Part shown: positions 30,822 to 32,265 of the stretch, one piece after another
Numbering within the stretch: the stretch's first letter is position 1
Layout of the letters: each line of letters opens with the position of its first letter
Source: Bacteroidales bacterium
Lineage (GTDB): Bacteria; Bacteroidota; Bacteroidia; Bacteroidales; Muribaculaceae
Assembly: GCA_014800535.1 (NCBI GenBank)
Contig: JAAVFW010000001.1
Span: forward strand, 60,051 to 92,315
Reading direction: 5' to 3'
Length of the DNA: 32,265 nucleotides
The notes under the pieces: model-generated
Seen by the model: only the letters and a program-made list of their open reading frames with translations
What the model was told of the DNA's origin: nothing
Database searches by the model: none
Position numbers and translations under genes: made by a program

Positions 30822-32093
30822 TCAAATATACAGTCCGATGTCAGATCGGAACTGTTTTCCATCAGTCTCTATAGCCTCGACACCTTCAAGAGCCTTTCGT
30901 GCGGCTTCCTCGTAGTTTTTTCCGGCCGCCACGACCGTCAGGATTCTTCCTCCGGCGCTGACGAGATGACCTGTGGGATTCTTTTTCATCTCACCGGGAA
31001 AAACATAGCAACCCATGCCGATGGCCTCGGAAAGACCTGTTACAAGGTTATCGACAACAGTATGAGAGGGATAGCCGGGAGCGGCAACTACAACCGACAC
31101 CGTTGTGTCGTCAGACACCTGAATGACAGTCCGGTTGATTTGTTCCTCGGCGATATCTATCAGCAGGTCGACCATATCGTTTTTGATTCTCGGAATAATT
31201 GCCTGAGCTTCAGGGTCGCCGAGACGCACATTATATTCAATCAGCATCGGTTCGCCGTCAATGTCAATTATTCCGAAATAAAGGAATCCACGATATTTCA
31301 GACCCATCGCTTCGAGACCTCTGAAGGTGGGTTCAATAATGCGGGTTCTTACCTTGGAGATAAATTCTTCGGTTGCGCCCGGAGCAGGAGAAATTGAGCC
31401 CATTCCGGCAGTGTTCGGACCATTGTCACCGTCGAGAAGCCGCTTATAATCGCGAGCTGTCGGCAAGATTATATAATCTTTTGAATCGGTTGCCACAAAG
31501 ACAGAACATTCCTTTCCGTCGAGGTATTCTTCAAGCACCACAGTCGAGGATGCTTCTCCGAAGAGCCCATCGAGCATATCACGCAGACAATCTTTGGCAT
31601 CGGCAAGCGAATGTACAATGACCACTCCCCTTCCGGAAGCCAATCCGTCGGCTTTCAGCACGTAAGGACCGGGCAATGATTCAAGAAATCCCACCCCTTC
31701 ATCGTAGGTGTCGGTGGTCACAGTCATAAAACGTGCACTCGGAATGGCATTCATCGACATGAACTCCTTTGCAAACTCCTTACTTCCTTCAAGGCGTGCA
31801 CATTCCGCGTCGGGAGCAATAACCTGCGCGCGGGTTTCGCTCAAGGCGTCGGCAATTCCGTCGACTATCTCTTTGGTATCACCGGCCACAACCAAGTCAA
31901 TCTCCTGTTTCTCGACAAAATCGGCTACGGCCTCAAAATCCCTTGGGTCAAGACCTGTTACATGAATCGCACCCGGATAAACTCCCGGCGACGTGTAAAG
32001 AGTGGCGAGACAGGGACTCTGAAGCAGTTTCCATGCGAGAGCCGATTCCTTGGCATGTTCTCCTATGAGCAATATGTTTTTCTTATCGGTCAC
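30822..32093 (-). CDS. purD: Phosphoribosylamine-glycine ligase (GAR synthetase)
   Basis: PurD joins phosphoribosylamine and glycine using ATP in purine synthesis. The 423-residue protein has a convincing ATP-grasp core: SKEFAKEFM, YVLKADGLASGRGVVI, VVLEEYLDGKECSVF, DGDNGPNTAGMGSISPAP and IEYNVRLGDPEAQAIIPRI. The N-terminus is unusual: the canonical G-S-G-G-R-E-H-A loop reads GEHAKESA and the P-G-N-A-G loop reads SPGVYPGA, so the substrate site differs. The start is GTG at 32093; no ATG is close by, and it lies one base after the stop of the upstream gene. Its distant partner in the pathway could be the PurF-like protein at 3003-4874. Confidence 0.88.
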   Translation of the reverse strand: MTDKKNILLIGEHAKESALAWKLLQSPCLATLYTSPGVYPGAIHVTGLDPRDFEAVADFVEKQEIDLVVAGDTKEIVDGIADALSETRAQVIAPDAECARLEGSKEFAKEFMSMNAIPSARFMTVTTDTYDEGVGFLESLPGPYVLKADGLASGRGVVIVHSLADAKDCLRDMLDGLFGEASSTVVLEEYLDGKECSVFVATDSKDYIILPTARDYKRLLDGDNGPNTAGMGSISPAPGATEEFISKVRTRIIEPTFRGLEAMGLKYRGFLYFGIIDIDGEPMLIEYNVRLGDPEAQAIIPRIKNDMVDLLIDIAEEQINRTVIQVSDDTTVSVVVAAPGYPSHTVVDNLVTGLSEAIGMGCYVFPGEMKKNPTGHLVSAGGRILTVVAAGKNYEEAARKALEGVEAIETDGKQFRSDIGLYI

Positions 32094-32094
32094 G

Positions 32095-32265
32095 TCAGTC
32101 GTTTCTGAATTTCTTACGGGAACGCATCTTGCCTGCTCCGAAGCGATATTCGGAATCTTTTGACAATTGCGGTCCGCGGTCGCTTACCGTTCTTATTTCC
32201 GAGCGGGATTTGTTGAAGTCGCGGTCGTCACGGCGTTTGAAATCGCGGTCGTTGCGGCGTTTGAA
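32095..32265 (-). CDS. C-terminal fragment of a basic, Arg/Asp-rich protein
   Basis: The minus strand is open from the window edge to TGA at 32095-32097 and gives 56 residues. They contain a repeat of the form F-K-R-R-[ND]-D-R-D (twice) and end EYRFGAGKMRSRKKFRND. Such charged tails are common on RNA-binding proteins of Bacteroidales (pseudouridine synthases or RNA helicases), but the catalytic part is outside the window, so I make no assignment. Its stop lies 1 nt before the purD GTG, implying cotranscription. Confidence 0.6.
   Translation of the reverse strand, partial: FKRRNDRDFKRRDDRDFNKSRSEIRTVSDRGPQLSKDSEYRFGAGKMRSRKKFRND

Overview
The window looks like chromosomal DNA of a Bacteroidales bacterium, and the family Muribaculaceae is my best guess. 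The reasons are the gene families present (PorX and PorW/SprE homologues, DUF4294, PCMD, WbqC-like, viroplasmin-type RNase H, BspA-like LRR protein), the near absence of Shine-Dalgarno sequences, and several promoters with the Bacteroidetes pattern TTG / 19-20 nt / TAnnTTTG. The species cannot be fixed from the sequence alone. No rRNA, CRISPR array, transposase or phage structural gene was seen.

Layout. (1) 1-1226: the end of a TatD-like hydrolase that stops just after its ETD motif, followed by a tight three-gene cassette DUF3791 / DUF3990 / DUF3791 closed by a strong terminator. DUF3990 has the look of a small ADP-ribosyltransferase, so this is a candidate toxin-antitoxin or defence module and the most system-like object here. 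(2) 1286-2973: gapA (-) diverges from mscL (+); mscL ends in a hairpin shared with the next leftward gene. (3) 3003-19998: a long leftward run of mostly housekeeping genes. Read from its promoter at about 20050 the order is serS, pseudokinase, GNAT protein, menG/ubiE, U32 peptidase (tRNA hydroxylation type), PCMD protein, dapB, lepB, WbqC-like, DUF4294, porW, porX, Sel1-repeat protein, PurF-like protein. Short gaps and 4-26 nt overlaps suggest operonic expression of large parts. (4) 20000-21590: a divergently expressed secreted protein of unknown function with its own consensus promoter, then tRNA-Ser(GCU) on the minus strand, with hairpins between. Two exact copies of a 16-bp repeat lie just upstream of the two rightward promoters. 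(5) 21590-22945: pyrH-frr and a strong terminator. (6) 22946-27081: an AT-rich two-gene block (BspA-like LRR protein and a TIM-barrel glycosidase-like protein, both leftward), bordered on both sides by related, partly inverted copies of a small hairpin-forming repeat. (7) 27082-32265: leftward operon, in transcript order: partial basic-tailed protein, purD, polytopic membrane protein, pdxB, rnhA, queG.

Connections. PorX and PorW belong to the regulatory and trans-envelope part of the type IX secretion/gliding system. Two secreted proteins in the window end in short sequences resembling type IX-associated C-terminal domains, but the secretion channel genes are not here. Purine synthesis (purD, PurF-like), PLP synthesis (pdxB), lysine/diaminopimelate synthesis (dapB), menaquinone (menG) and tRNA modification (queG, U32) are single pathway genes embedded in mixed operons, as is usual in Bacteroidales.

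The more unusual signals are the ADP-ribosyltransferase-like cassette next to the truncated TatD gene, the structured repeat family with compensatory stem changes, a membrane-anchored kinase fold lacking both catalytic aspartates, and a PurD whose N-terminal substrate loop is not canonical.
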